A stretch of DNA of 64,000 nucleotides from Phosphitispora fastidiosa (GCF_019008365.1 NZ_JAHHUL010000003.1:237433-301432); one strand, 5' to 3'; shown: positions 1 through 9,799, counted from the stretch's first letter. The notes: a model not told the origin generated them from the letters alone. Numbers and translations: made by a program.

Positions 1-38
1 ACCTGTAATTCTCCGACCCAAACGCGGCCATTTCGGTT

Positions 39-3000
39 GTTTTCAGCTTACCTATAAGGAATTGAAACAGCAGCGGCCCCCACGTTTTAAACTCTTCCAC
101 GTTTTCGTTTTCAGCTTACCTATAAGGAATTGAAACTGCAACCAAGTCCTTAACTTACCTGCCGACCTACTATTGTTTTCAGCTTACCTATAAGGAATTG
201 AAACTCCTCGGCGAAGGCCCCCTGCGTGATGACTTTGGTTTTCAGCTTACCTATAAGGAATTGAAACCCCTGGACCTGGACAACATCCAACCTGGTCAGA
301 CCCAGTTTTCAGCTTACCTATAAGGAATTGAAACCTTTACATATTGCTTCAGGTGCTGTTTTACCGTTAAGTTTTCAGCTTACCTATAAGGAATTGAAAC
401 AGTCCATCCAGTACTCAGGTAATAGATGCCACTGGTTTTCAGCTTACCTATAAGGAATTGAAACTTGAAAAAGACAGCACCGAAACCACTGGAACAGTAG
501 GTTTTCAGCTTACCTATAAGGAATTGAAACCCGGAAATTCCGCCACAAAGGCACCGACATACACCGTTTTCAGCTTACCTATAAGGAATTGAAACATACC
601 TTCAGACATTGAAGACTTACAGGAGGCTTTACGTTTTCAGCTTACCTATAAGGAATTGAAACATCGCAGTCAACAGCGCCTCAGTATCACCCATAGCCAC
701 AGTTTTCAGCTTACCTATAAGGAATTGAAACAAGACAATTCTTCCATAATGCCGATAAGACAGGCTTTAGTTTTCAGCTTACCTATAAGGAATTGAAACA
801 AGCATTTGCAATTTGCTTCAAGGGTGTTTCGTCGGGTTTTCAGCTTACCTATAAGGAATTGAAACTTTGAGAATCCACCCGTCACTCTTGGGTCAGCTAC
901 GGTTTTCAGCTTACCTATAAGGAATTGAAACGGATAAACAGCACGGTATCTGTTTCATAAAGAGCTAAGTTTTCAGCTTACCTATAAGGAATTGAAACCC
1001 TTTGTAATCCAGTTTATAACTTCTGCTTTTGTAGCAAGTTTTCAGCTTACCTATAAGGAATTGAAACCCAAATGGGGGGCCGCTGCTGCCGCCGCAGCCG
1101 GTACAGTTTTCAGCTTACCTATAAGGAATTGAAACTTTGGAGCGGAAGATAGAGGACCTGAACATGTCTCTGGGTTTTCAGCTTACCTATAAGGAATTGA
1201 AACCTGAAAAAGAAGTAGATTTTCCAGACCCTTCTTTAGTTTTCAGCTTACCTATAAGGAATTGAAACTGGCCCGCTGTCGAACTACATGCTCACCATTT
1301 TCTCCGTTTTCAGCTTACCTATAAGGAATTGAAACGGATAAACAGCACGGTATCTGTTTCATAAAGAGCTAAGTTTTCAGCTTACCTATAAGGAATTGAA
1401 ACCCTTTGTAATCCAGTTTATAACTTCTGCTTTTGTAGCAAGTTTTCAGCTTACCTATAAGGAATTGAAACCCAAATGGGGGGCCGCTGCTGCCGCCGCA
1501 GCCGGTACAGTTTTCAGCTTACCTATAAGGAATTGAAACTTTGGAGCGGAAGATAGAGGACCTGAACATGTCTCTGGGTTTTCAGCTTACCTATAAGGAA
1601 TTGAAACTCAGCACAGGTATTGATATCACCAAAAAAAATGTCACAGTTTTCAGCTTACCTATAAGGAATTGAAACTAGATTATATGCCACAGATAGAAAT
1701 AATTTTTGAAACGTTTTCAGCTTACCTATAAGGAATTGAAACAGTATTAATGTTCCTGCAGCTGCTGTAACGGTCATAGTTTTCAGCTTACCTATAAGGA
1801 ATTGAAACGGCAGCGCATCAAGCCTTTGCCTAATTTCGGCTATGTTTTCAGCTTACCTATAAGGAATTGAAACCGAAGCGGACAAGCGTCTTGAGGGCTA
1901 TTCCCCATGGTTTTCAGCTTACCTATAAGGAATTGAAACCCAAAAGGAGGCTGGTGTGGTGGTTTGGTCAAACGACAAGTTTTCAGCTTACCTATAAGGA
2001 ATTGAAACGCTGATAAGCGTTGTGGTCAGCGGCAGAAACCAAATCGTTTTCAGCTTACCTATAAGGAATTGAAACGTTGGTGCTAAAAGGAGTCTTGCAA
2101 CAAAATATCCGTTTTCAGCTTACCTATAAGGAATTGAAACTTACAAAATCAAAGAGGAGCAGCACAAAAACGCTGAGTTTTCAGCTTACCTATAAGGAAT
2201 TGAAACACGAGGGCCGCCTATCCACCAGTACCTATGCCACTTATGAGTTTTCAGCTTACCTATAAGGAATTGAAACCCTACTAGATACGCAGCGCCGATG
2301 AGCAGAAACATGGTTTTCAGCTTACCTATAAGGAATTGAAACTCGTTCCTGTAATCCTGAATCATCTGGAACACCTGGGTTTTCAGCTTACCTATAAGGA
2401 ATTGAAACATGCTGCACGGGTCAGTATTGCAGCCCGCGACGGTTCGGTTTTCAGCTTACCTATAAGGAATTGAAACATCTTCCTCGGGCAGTAATATTGT
2501 TGTAGCCGACCTGTCCGGTTTTCAGCTTACCTATAAGGAATTGAAACATGCTCTTGTTACGTTTTGTCAACAAAAATGTAACATTAGTTTTCAGCTTACC
2601 TATAAGGAATTGAAACGATGAAGGACAGGCCACACTTGATAGCAGGAGTTTTTGTTTTCAGCTTACCTATAAGGAATTGAAACCCGGCAATTACTACATT
2701 CCCCGCAATGCCCCCAACATTGTTTTCAGCTTACCTATAAGGAATTGAAACGTCAGCCATGCCTCACATACAGCACAAACTGCCTTGTTGTTTTCAGCTT
2801 ACCTATAAGGAATTGAAACGCGAATTTTGTCAATGCTTATCGCAATATTTATTTGATTGTTTTCAGCTTACCTATAAGGAATTGAAACATCACAACAACG
2901 CAGCATCTAAATCATGCTATGATGCACATAACCGCGTTTTCAGCTTACCTATAAGGAATTGAAACAACTCAGCTTTAGACTCTCTGGACAGGATGGTTAA

Positions 3001-3831
3001 GTTTTCAGCTTACCTATAAGGAATTGAAACTGGTCTTTGAACTTCACCACATTAACACTTTGTTTAAAGTTTTCAGCTTACCTATAAGGAATTGAAACCT
3101 GGTCGGGGTGTAGACCTTGACCTCCTGGCCGTGAGTTTTCAGCTTACCTATAAGGAATTGAAACTTTTCATTAATCTGGCGGCTTCACTAAAAGAATATC
3201 CCTGTTTTCAGCTTACCTATAAGGAATTGAAACTTAGATGACCTTGTGGATGTGCCAAAACAACCGAAGGTTTTCAGCTTACCTATAAGGAATTGAAACC
3301 AGGCCAACGGTGAGCAAGCCGATAAGGCACTCAAGTTTTCAGCTTACCTATAAGGAATTGAAACTTTTCCATTAATCTTCATCCTCCTGTTCTCCGCATT
3401 CGTTTTCAGCTTACCTATAAGGAATTGAAACATCCACCAATATCTCCCATCTCTCAAATTGTCAAAGTTTTCAGCTTACCTATAAGGAATTGAAACCGGC
3501 GAAGCTCAACTTTCAACTGATAATGGTGTTGCGTGTTTTCAGCTTACCTATAAGGAATTGAAACTTTTTTCCAGTATATGAGCCTTCCTGGTAGTCACCA
3601 CGTTTTCAGCTTACCTATAAGGAATTGAAACACGGCATCGATTGAAATAACGGCAGAGGCGGTGAATGCCGTTTTCAGCTTACCTATAAGGAATTGAAAC
3701 TGGGAGATGTAAGCAGGATGAGAAAAAGTTTTTAGTTTTCAGCTTACCTATAAGGAATTGAAACTTGTGTTTTGTATTGGCCAAATAACAAAGGATATTA
3801 TGTTTTCAGCGTACCTATAAGGAATTGAAAC
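39..3831 (+). CRISPR. CRISPR array, 57 repeats of 30 bp (type I/III-like repeat)
   Basis: The repeat is 30 bp, beginning GTTTTCAGCTTACC and ending GGAATTGAAAC. I counted 57 copies separated by spacers of about 33-39 bp, and position 1 lies inside a spacer, so the array continues to the left. The ATTGAAAC end is the usual 5' handle of type I-A/I-B and III crRNAs, so transcription probably runs left to right, with leader and cas genes off the left edge. The last repeat (3802-3831) has a T-to-G change at base 10, as expected for a trailer end. Four consecutive spacers (932-1173) recur exactly at 1336-1577. No matching cas gene is in the window, so the subtype is inferred from the repeat only. 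Confidence 0.97.
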
Positions 3832-3833
3832 CG

Positions 3834-3858
3834 AAAAGTGAGAGCGTTCGCCTCACTA
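3834..3858 (-). terminator. Hairpin terminator for the exporter operon
   Basis: On the minus strand a hairpin with arms GTGAGGCG / CGCTCTCAC is followed by TTTTC, directly downstream of the permease stop. It sits between the permease and the array's last repeat, so it probably ends the minus-strand operon and may also end array transcription. The U-tract is short. Confidence 0.5.
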
Positions 3859-3870
3859 TAATATTCGCAA

Positions 3871-5466
3871 TCACCGCCATTCGACGTAATTGTAAATTTT
3901 ACTGCTCAGGGCCAGCATGATAAGGATAATCACCGCATTTGCCAGGACGACACCCTGGAAAAATGCCAATGGAGTGCGGAATATAAAGGCCATAATCCCC
4001 CCGGCGGCCAGACCGGGCAGCAGCAGTAATATAATCTGCAGCATCATAAAGAGGGGAAATAATGCCTTCTGGTCAATGGCATCAGGGAATACCGCCCGGG
4101 TAATGAACCCTGACAGGAGAGTAATAGCATAGAAACTTATCACAAATAAGACCATAGTGCCCACTGTTACAAGATCTGCCTTTATCCATAACAAAAGGGC
4201 TAGATTTAATACCAGCACATTGATAGCCATTCTGATGATATCCTGCAGGTTTACAGCGGTTATTTTTTGGAGCGGGCTTCCGGGCATCAAATAGATGTAA
4301 GGCTTACCCCATTCGGTGAACCTGTTCTGCCAGGCTGAAAAAATAAACAATAAATAGGCAGCAATACCGTTGGTAACATAAAGAGGAACGACACCGGCCG
4401 GGAACCTGCCGGCCATATATCCCACCCCAAGTCCTGTGGCCAGTGCGGCTATGGTAAGAAAGCCAAAGTATCGGTGCAGGTCAACGCGGCTTGACTCCAC
4501 CCTGGCCTTCCAAACCAAAGCCTGTGGCCCGGTGCCTGCTTCCCTTACGGTGACCTGCTTCTTTTTGTAAAAGGAAAACATCTCCCTCTTTTCCAGCCCT
4601 TTTTTCTGTCTCTTCCTCAGCTCCCTCTTTTCGGTTGCGCCCAGGACATCCTCATAATAATCATCAGCTGTCCGGTATGAGAGCAGTATTAACGCCGCGA
4701 GCAGGATTAACTGCATTATTACGGCAATTGTACTAAAAGGACTGTATCTTGTCAGGGGAGCCATAAATGCGGCCTTACCCCAGCCGACTATAGGGAGATA
4801 ATTAATAAATGGGGCATTTAATCCCCGGAGCAGTCCGGCGGCGGTTCCCCCGGATTGAATCACAATGATTGCTATATAGAGCAGGGCGGCAGCTGCCAAC
4901 CCCAGAATTCCCTTTTGCAGTCCGGACTGTAATTTATACTTGCTGCCGATAAGAAAAATTAAAAAATTCAGTGGCGCCATCAATAAAATAGGTGTAATGT
5001 AACCCAGGTAAAATAAATGAACGTAATGCAGGTTTAGCCTGGTTCCCTGCAGTATGGTCGGTGTCAGGGCGAAAATAACTATCCCATACAGGAAAAACTG
5101 CTGCAGGGTTTGCTTAAGCATACTGTAGAGCAGAATCTTTTTTGGCGGCACAGGTGCGGGAAACAGGAAGTGAACATCACCCATTGAGAAAAAGGTGGCT
5201 GACTCCACTGTGCCACGGTAGGTATTATATAAAAGCAGGACTGTCATCAAGACCGTAAAGACGGCTCCAGTTACCTGGGGTCCCAGGGAAACCTGGGTTT
5301 CTGTGGGGCCATGCTTTATTCTTATCATAGTGGAAAAAACCAAAGAACCTATCCATAACAATCCCAACAGGTATGGTATGAGACGCTTGGGATTGTTTTT
5401 TATTTCTTTGATATGATTTTTTACTGTCCAAAGGTCTTTTTTTATCAGGAGACTGTAGTCATTCAT
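3871..5466 (-). CDS. ABC exporter permease, multi-spanning membrane protein
   Basis: 531 residues rich in hydrophobic segments: a soluble N-terminus of about 30 residues, then clusters of membrane helices at roughly 30-60, 75-180 and 185-275. A basic cytoplasmic linker near 280-325 is rich in RKR and EKRE, and a second helix block fills 335-530. The architecture fits the putative ABC exporter family found beside ABC-2 type ATPases in Firmicutes. The ATG start overlaps the end of the ATPase gene by 8 nt and has a GGGAGTG ribosome site. Substrate is unknown. Because the only adjacent ATPase gene is damaged, this permease may be an orphan or borrow an ATPase from elsewhere. Confidence 0.75.
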   Translation of the reverse strand: MNDYSLLIKKDLWTVKNHIKEIKNNPKRLIPYLLGLLWIGSLVFSTMIRIKHGPTETQVSLGPQVTGAVFTVLMTVLLLYNTYRGTVESATFFSMGDVHFLFPAPVPPKKILLYSMLKQTLQQFFLYGIVIFALTPTILQGTRLNLHYVHLFYLGYITPILLMAPLNFLIFLIGSKYKLQSGLQKGILGLAAAALLYIAIIVIQSGGTAAGLLRGLNAPFINYLPIVGWGKAAFMAPLTRYSPFSTIAVIMQLILLAALILLSYRTADDYYEDVLGATEKRELRKRQKKGLEKREMFSFYKKKQVTVREAGTGPQALVWKARVESSRVDLHRYFGFLTIAALATGLGVGYMAGRFPAGVVPLYVTNGIAAYLLFIFSAWQNRFTEWGKPYIYLMPGSPLQKITAVNLQDIIRMAINVLVLNLALLLWIKADLVTVGTMVLFVISFYAITLLSGFITRAVFPDAIDQKALFPLFMMLQIILLLLPGLAAGGIMAFIFRTPLAFFQGVVLANAVIILIMLALSSKIYNYVEWR

Positions 5467-6087
5467 CCCCGGTCACTCCCAAAAACAACTCTTCGAGAGA
5501 GTAATTTGCACCGTCCGCTAATTGAGAGCGCAAAGCATCAATATCCCCGTCAGCGATAATCTTGCCGTTTTTCATTACAAGTACCCGGTGACAGAGATTT
5601 TCAATACTGTCCAACAGGTGTGTGCTGACAAAAACGGTTTTCCCCTGTTCACTCAACTCCCGGAAAAGCAGTTTTGTTTCATCCCTTTGGAAAGCTCTTT
5701 GGCCAGCTTATCCTGTTTATCGAGCAGATCATATCTGGCAAAGAGTTTGGTCACTTTTTCGGCCCAGTCAGGGACATTATAGGCATAGGCAATAAACTGC
5801 AGGTGTTCCCGGACTGTCAGCATTTCATAGAGTTCCGGTGTTTCCGGCACATAAGAAAACCTTTTTTTAGCCTCCGTAGAGGTATTTACATGGCCGGCAA
5901 TGGTAATTTCACCGCTATCCTTGCGCAGAAGTCCCGCTATGGTTTTCAGAGTAGTGCTTTTCCCAGCGCCGTTAGGCCCCAGCAGACCCACAATGGTGCC
6001 TGGGTCAAGGGTAAAACTGATATCATCTACCGCTGTGGTGTTTTTAAATTTCTTAGTCACATGGATAACTTTTAGCATTGGGTTCAT
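5459..6087 (-). pseudogene. ABC transporter ATP-binding protein, broken by internal deletion
   Basis: The 5' part (6087 to 5653, 144 residues) carries a normal Walker A (GLLGPNGAGKST, about residues 35-46) and Q-loop region, and reaches a signature-like LSKGMKQ. The frame then breaks. A second frame (ends at 5459) continues with LLFRELSEQGKTVFVSTHLLD, i.e. the H-loop (STH) and C-terminal part of the same family. About 45 codons that should hold Walker B (LxLDEP) and the D-loop are missing, and the two parts are out of frame. The start at 6087 has an AAAGGA site. The protein cannot be a working ATPase as read. A collapsed assembly is the main alternative. Confidence 0.85.
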
Positions 6088-6282
6088 TACATCCTTTTCA
6101 ATAACAGTCCGGTGAATAAACGCTGCATAATAAGGCTTCTGCCATTTAATATGGCTTTCGAAATAGCCGTTGTCATTAATATTCTATCTAAAGTAGTTTT
6201 TTCCCTTTGAATTATACTATTTACATTGCCGGAAAAAGGCGGATGAAAGTGATGAACTTTTGTTTTTATTGCAAAAAATACG

Positions 6283-6311
6283 TTGACACAACCAGATGAT
6301 ATTTATAAAAT
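6283..6311 (+). promoter_or_regulatory. Sigma-A type promoter for the B12-riboswitch transcript
   Basis: TTGACA at 6283-6288 and TAAAAT at 6306-6311 are separated by 17 bp, just upstream of the riboswitch. This is the only good promoter match in the 6088-6335 gap. The rest of that gap is AT-rich 5' flank of the divergent ATPase gene with no further feature seen. Confidence 0.75.
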
Positions 6312-6335
6312 AGAGACAAAGACAGTTAAATATCC

Positions 6336-6490
6336 AAGTGTTCCAGGTGCCCGCAAGGGAGAATAGGGAACCGGGTGCAAATCCCGGACGGACCCGCCAC
6401 TGTGAAGGTTAGCCGCTGCCATACCACCCTTTAAAGGGGGAAGGGGCAGGAGAGGTGTTGACCCTGAGTCAGGAGACCTGCCCGGAACAT
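6336..6490 (+). promoter_or_regulatory. Cobalamin riboswitch
   Basis: The stretch has the adenosylcobalamin riboswitch landmarks in order: an opening 'ccaggtgcccgcaaggg' region, 'gggaaccgggtgcaaatccc', the conserved GCCACTG near 6396-6402, and a B12 box reading gagtcaggagacctgcc at 6466-6482. It lies on the same strand as, and upstream of, the ECF transporter genes. Two terminator hairpins follow before the first gene, so control by premature termination is likely. Ligand-bound RNA would be expected to lower transporter expression. Confidence 0.93.
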
Positions 6491-6545
6491 ACTAAGCCGT
6501 GTCTCGAGAGTAAGGCCGGCCTGGGTTGAGGGATGATGGAAAAAT

Positions 6546-6576
6546 CCGCGCCAGTAGTTTATGGCGTGGTTTTTTG
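6546..6576 (+). terminator. Intrinsic terminator, first of two in the riboswitch leader
   Basis: Stem CCGCGCCA / TGGCGTGG with an 8-nt loop, followed by TTTTTTG. It lies between the B12 box and the first ECF gene and is the likely OFF-state terminator of the riboswitch. Confidence 0.75.
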
Positions 6577-6641
6577 TTTATAATCAGCATTTTCCCTGCC
6601 AGGTCTGCCGGACACGGTTCAGGCCTGGATGAAGGTAAAGT

Positions 6642-6677
6642 CCGCGCTCATTTGATGGCGTGGATTTTTTCTGTTTT
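6642..6677 (+). terminator. Second, related terminator in the riboswitch leader
   Basis: Stem CCGCGC / GCGTGG followed by ATTTTTTC. The sequence closely resembles the terminator at 6546-6576, so the two look like a duplicated expression platform. It ends about 25 nt before the ecfA start. Confidence 0.6.
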
Positions 6678-6702
6678 TAAGCATGGTGCAGGGGGGTGTG
6701 TT

Positions 6703-8268
6703 GTGTCCAAACTTGTTGACGTTTCTATTAAAAGCCTGGTTTTTGCAGGGCAGGATGTGCCGGCGCTCTCTGATATAGAGCTGGTGGTCACCCATGGGGA
6801 GTTTGTGGTAATTTCCGGGCCGGTGGCTTCCGGGAAAACAGCGCTGTGCCACTGCCTGACCGGGGCGGTACCTCATTTCTTCCCGGCACATATGGCAGGC
6901 AAGGTTACAGTTGCCGGGATCAACCTTGCTGAGGCTGTCCTGCCCGAAATGGCCGGAACAGTCGGTTATATGATGCAGGACCCGCAGAACCAGTTGTTCA
7001 GCACAACTATTGCTGAAGATGTTGCCTTTGGCCCTGGAAATATGGCCCTGGACAGAGCAGAGGTGAGCAGGCGGATTGACGAAGCGCTCGATTTCGTTGG
7101 ATTAAGCGGGTTTGAGGACCGTTCCCCGGAGACGCTGTCCGGCGGAGAAGCACAAAGGGCGGTACTTGCCGGAGTGCTGGCAATGAAGCCAAAAGTGCTG
7201 GTTCTTGACCAACCGGCAGCCGAGATGGACCCGCCGGGAAGGAGGGATATTTATAAGAGGCTGGGCAGGCTGAGCCGCAGCGGTGACTGTGGTATTATTC
7301 TGGTCACAGACCATCCGGAAGAACTAAGTGAATACGGGACTCGTTTTATACTTATGCATGACGGGTGTATAGTTCAGGATTCGGCAAGGCCGGCACCGGT
7401 TATGTCTGGTGCTGCTGCGGGTTTTTCCCCAGGGTTGTTACAGGTCAGCGGTCCCGGGGAAACGGCAGCCTCTCTCGAAAACTGCAGTTATTCCTATGAG
7501 GGTTCTCTGCAAGGCTGCAGAGATGTCAGTCTTGAGATCAGGATAGGGGAAGTGGCCGCATTGGTCGGGCTAAACGGTTCGGGAAAGACTACCCTGGCGA
7601 AACACTTTAACGGCTTGGTTTCCCCACAGCAGGGTGTAGTAAGGGTGCTGGGCCGGGAGTTGAATAAAAACAGTATCTGGGATATTCGCCGGGAAGTGGG
7701 TTTTCTCTTCCAAAATCCCGACTACCAGATATTTGCCAACTCTGTTGAGGAAGAAGCTGCTTTTGCTCTGAAGATAAGGAAAATTCCCCGCGATGAGGTT
7801 ATGCAAAGAGTGAACCGTGTCCTCAGGTTTACCGGACTTTTTGAGTACCGCAGCCGGCATCCCCAAAGGCTGAGCAGCGGTCAGAGGCAGCTCTTGGCTC
7901 TGGCCTCTATCCTGGCTGCTGAACCCAAAATCATTATTGCCGATGAACCCACTTCAGGACTTAACCGTGAAACAGCCGAGCTTATTATGCAGTTGTTGTC
8001 ACAGGTGGCGGCAGAGGGGGGGGCTGTCCTTCTGGTGACTCATGACCTGGGCCTGGCAGCTCAATATGCCCACCGGATAGTGGGGATGTTCAAACACCAA
8101 ATTTGTATCGATATCCCTACTGCCCAATTGAGTTCTCACCTGGAGGAGTTCCGCAGTATTGGGCTGGACTTTGGAACGGGGAGTAGTTTTGCAGCCGGGC
8201 GTATTTTGCGAACCGAGAGTAATCCCGGGGACGTTTTGGAGGGAGGGGCAGCCATTGGCGCTGTTTGA
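6703..8268 (+). CDS. ECF transporter ATPase, two fused ATP-binding domains (EcfA-EcfA')
   Basis: Energy-coupling ATPase of an ECF vitamin/metal transporter, 521 residues with two nucleotide-binding domains in tandem. Domain 1 has Walker A GPVASGKTA (about 39-47), signature LSGGEAQR (about 147) and a Walker B reading VLVLDQPAAEMD, with Gln at residue 170 where the catalytic Glu is normal. Domain 2 has Walker A GLNGSGKTT, signature LSSGQRQLL and a normal IIIADEP. I place the start at GTG 6703, which follows AGGGGGGT at good spacing and begins just before the conserved domain. The reading frame stays open upstream, but that part overlaps the riboswitch terminators. It overlaps ecfT by 14 nt. Regulated by the upstream cobalamin riboswitch. 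Confidence 0.9.
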   Translation: MSKLVDVSIKSLVFAGQDVPALSDIELVVTHGEFVVISGPVASGKTALCHCLTGAVPHFFPAHMAGKVTVAGINLAEAVLPEMAGTVGYMMQDPQNQLFSTTIAEDVAFGPGNMALDRAEVSRRIDEALDFVGLSGFEDRSPETLSGGEAQRAVLAGVLAMKPKVLVLDQPAAEMDPPGRRDIYKRLGRLSRSGDCGIILVTDHPEELSEYGTRFILMHDGCIVQDSARPAPVMSGAAAGFSPGLLQVSGPGETAASLENCSYSYEGSLQGCRDVSLEIRIGEVAALVGLNGSGKTTLAKHFNGLVSPQQGVVRVLGRELNKNSIWDIRREVGFLFQNPDYQIFANSVEEEAAFALKIRKIPRDEVMQRVNRVLRFTGLFEYRSRHPQRLSSGQRQLLALASILAAEPKIIIADEPTSGLNRETAELIMQLLSQVAAEGGAVLLVTHDLGLAAQYAHRIVGMFKHQICIDIPTAQLSSHLEEFRSIGLDFGTGSSFAAGRILRTESNPGDVLEGGAAIGAV

Positions 8269-9016
8269 AGGATATAAAAACAGGGGTACATGGATTGACC
8301 GGCTTGACCCCAGGACTAAGCTCTCCTGGCTGACCCTGATTGTAATTCTGGCGGTGTTGAATTCCAATTACGGAGTTCTGGCTCTTTTGCCTGTAGTCGT
8401 TTTGCTCACTTCACTGGCGGCAGGGATATCCCTGCGGACCTTTTATCATCCCTTTGTGGTTCTGGGTCTGGCAGCGCTGCAGCTACTGGTTATCCAACTG
8501 CTTTTCTGCAGGGAAGGTTACCCAATATTGGTTTTAGGTCCCCTGGAAATATACAGCGGCGCTGTCCCGCTTGCTTTAACCGCAGTGCTGCGCCTCGCTG
8601 CAATTGTACTGGCGGGGATGCAGTTTTTACATTGGACTTCCCCGTCCGACCTGGTGCTGTTTCTGGTTAAGGTCGGTGTTCCCTACCGTTTTGCCATGCT
8701 GGCAGGATTGGCGATGAGGTTTTTGCCCCTGATGGAACACGAATTGGCATCAATCCTGGAGAGCCAGTCTGCCAGGGGGGTGCCAATGAAAAATCCCTTC
8801 CAAAAAATTACTGCCCTGCTGCCGGTGACCATGCCATTTCTTTTCCGGTCCTTCAGGAGAGCAGGGGAAACCGCTCTGGCCATGGAACTGCGCGGCTTTG
8901 GGCGACACCGGGAGAGGACCTTTCTTGACGAACTGAGAATCACGCGGGGGGAAACCCTTGCAATTCTTCTGATGGCTGCAGCCGGTTTACTGATAATTTA
9001 CCATAATAACATTTAG
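8255..9016 (+). CDS. ECF transporter transmembrane protein EcfT
   Basis: Membrane subunit linking the ATPases to the substrate-binding S component; 253 residues. N-terminal WIDRLDPRTKLSWL is the classic start of the EcfT/CbiQ family. Several membrane helices follow, and the coupling-helix signatures ESQSARG (about 169) and AMELRGFG (about 210) match the family's two A-R-G motifs. The TTG start at 8255 has GGAGGGAGGGG six bases upstream and lies inside the end of ecfA, indicating translational coupling. Confidence 0.88.
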   Translation: MALFEGYKNRGTWIDRLDPRTKLSWLTLIVILAVLNSNYGVLALLPVVVLLTSLAAGISLRTFYHPFVVLGLAALQLLVIQLLFCREGYPILVLGPLEIYSGAVPLALTAVLRLAAIVLAGMQFLHWTSPSDLVLFLVKVGVPYRFAMLAGLAMRFLPLMEHELASILESQSARGVPMKNPFQKITALLPVTMPFLFRSFRRAGETALAMELRGFGRHRERTFLDELRITRGETLAILLMAAAGLLIIYHNNI

Positions 9017-9028
9017 GAGGTTGTCGTA

Positions 9029-9595
9029 ATGAAAACAAATTCACAGGAAGTTAATGTATCTATGTTGGCCAAGTCTTTTTGGAGGACTGATACCAGGGCT
9101 CTTGTTGGAGCCGTGGTTTTGGGTGTGGCATTTGTGTTGGTCCAGCAGATTGCCCACCACATTGATGCCGTGGTATGGCCGCCGCTGGTTATCATTGGCG
9201 GGATTACCTGGGCTACCTTTACCGGACTGATTACCCTGGTATTCCGCCAGCCGGCAGGAATCATTATGGGAGAAATCCAGGCATTGATCGCAGTGGCTTC
9301 TGGGCTTTCCCCACTGGCCGTGTTTTTTATTCCTGCCAACGGGCTGGGTTCCCTGGCTTATTCCCTGGCAGCCCAAAAGTTGTCCATGGAAAAATGGAGC
9401 CATCATTTTATCGCCCAGTGCCTGGCCAATATTTCCGGGAATATATGTGTTGGAGCCGGGTTGTATGTTATCCTGAAGCTTCCCCTGACAGCAGTTTTGG
9501 TTTCTTCCGCTGTTACTGCAGCGGTTGGAATCATTGGAGCAACAATACTGACAAAAATGATTTACGATTCCCTGAAGAGGGCCGGATTGATATAA
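9029..9595 (+). CDS. ECF transporter substrate-binding (S) component, YkoE-like
   Basis: 188 residues, almost entirely membrane helices (about 25-45, 50-75, 85-110, 135-155, 160-180). The segment FRQPAGIIMGEIQALIAVASG resembles the GE-containing helix of YkoE-type S components. The ATG follows TAGGAGG 12 nt after ecfT stops. In B. subtilis ykoEDC serves a thiamin precursor, but here a cobalamin riboswitch controls the operon, so a corrinoid, a corrinoid precursor or cobalt is the likelier substrate. The substrate is inference from regulation only. Confidence 0.7.
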   Translation: MKTNSQEVNVSMLAKSFWRTDTRALVGAVVLGVAFVLVQQIAHHIDAVVWPPLVIIGGITWATFTGLITLVFRQPAGIIMGEIQALIAVASGLSPLAVFFIPANGLGSLAYSLAAQKLSMEKWSHHFIAQCLANISGNICVGAGLYVILKLPLTAVLVSSAVTAAVGIIGATILTKMIYDSLKRAGLI

Positions 9596-9605
9596 CCGGC
9601 AGGCT

Positions 9606-9766
9606 TCCGGAAATGACCGTGGGTGCATATGGTGAGGCATTGTAGCGGTTTTCCGCACTGCCGCCTATGAGTCTAAACTGCAATCCCCCGGCAGCAAGAC
9701 TCATAACGGCATCAGTGCAAGGAAAATCTCATACAACACCTCACCATATGCCACGGTCATTTCCGA
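9606..9766. repeat. MITE-like long inverted repeat element, copy 1
   Basis: A 161-bp imperfect palindrome with arms of about 70 bp (9606-9674 and 9697-9766). The arms begin TCCGGAAATGACCG and share CATATGGTGAGG, a TTTTCC block and ATGAGTCT near the centre. No ORF lies inside. A related copy with the same ends is at 40965-41226, so this is a dispersed non-coding element rather than a single terminator. It fills most of the gap between the S component and the UbiD gene. Target duplications were not identified. Confidence 0.75.
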
Positions 9767-9799
9767 GAAAGATTTATTTGTTAAATAAGGAGGCGGATT

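Noticed and set aside
2077..2962. Short reading frames inside the left CRISPR array.
   Set aside because: They arise from repeats read as codons, giving the same FQLTYKELK string in each, and lack ribosome sites.
6526..6702. N-terminal extension of the EcfA reading frame.
   Set aside because: It covers the riboswitch terminators, has no ribosome site and is not part of the conserved domain.
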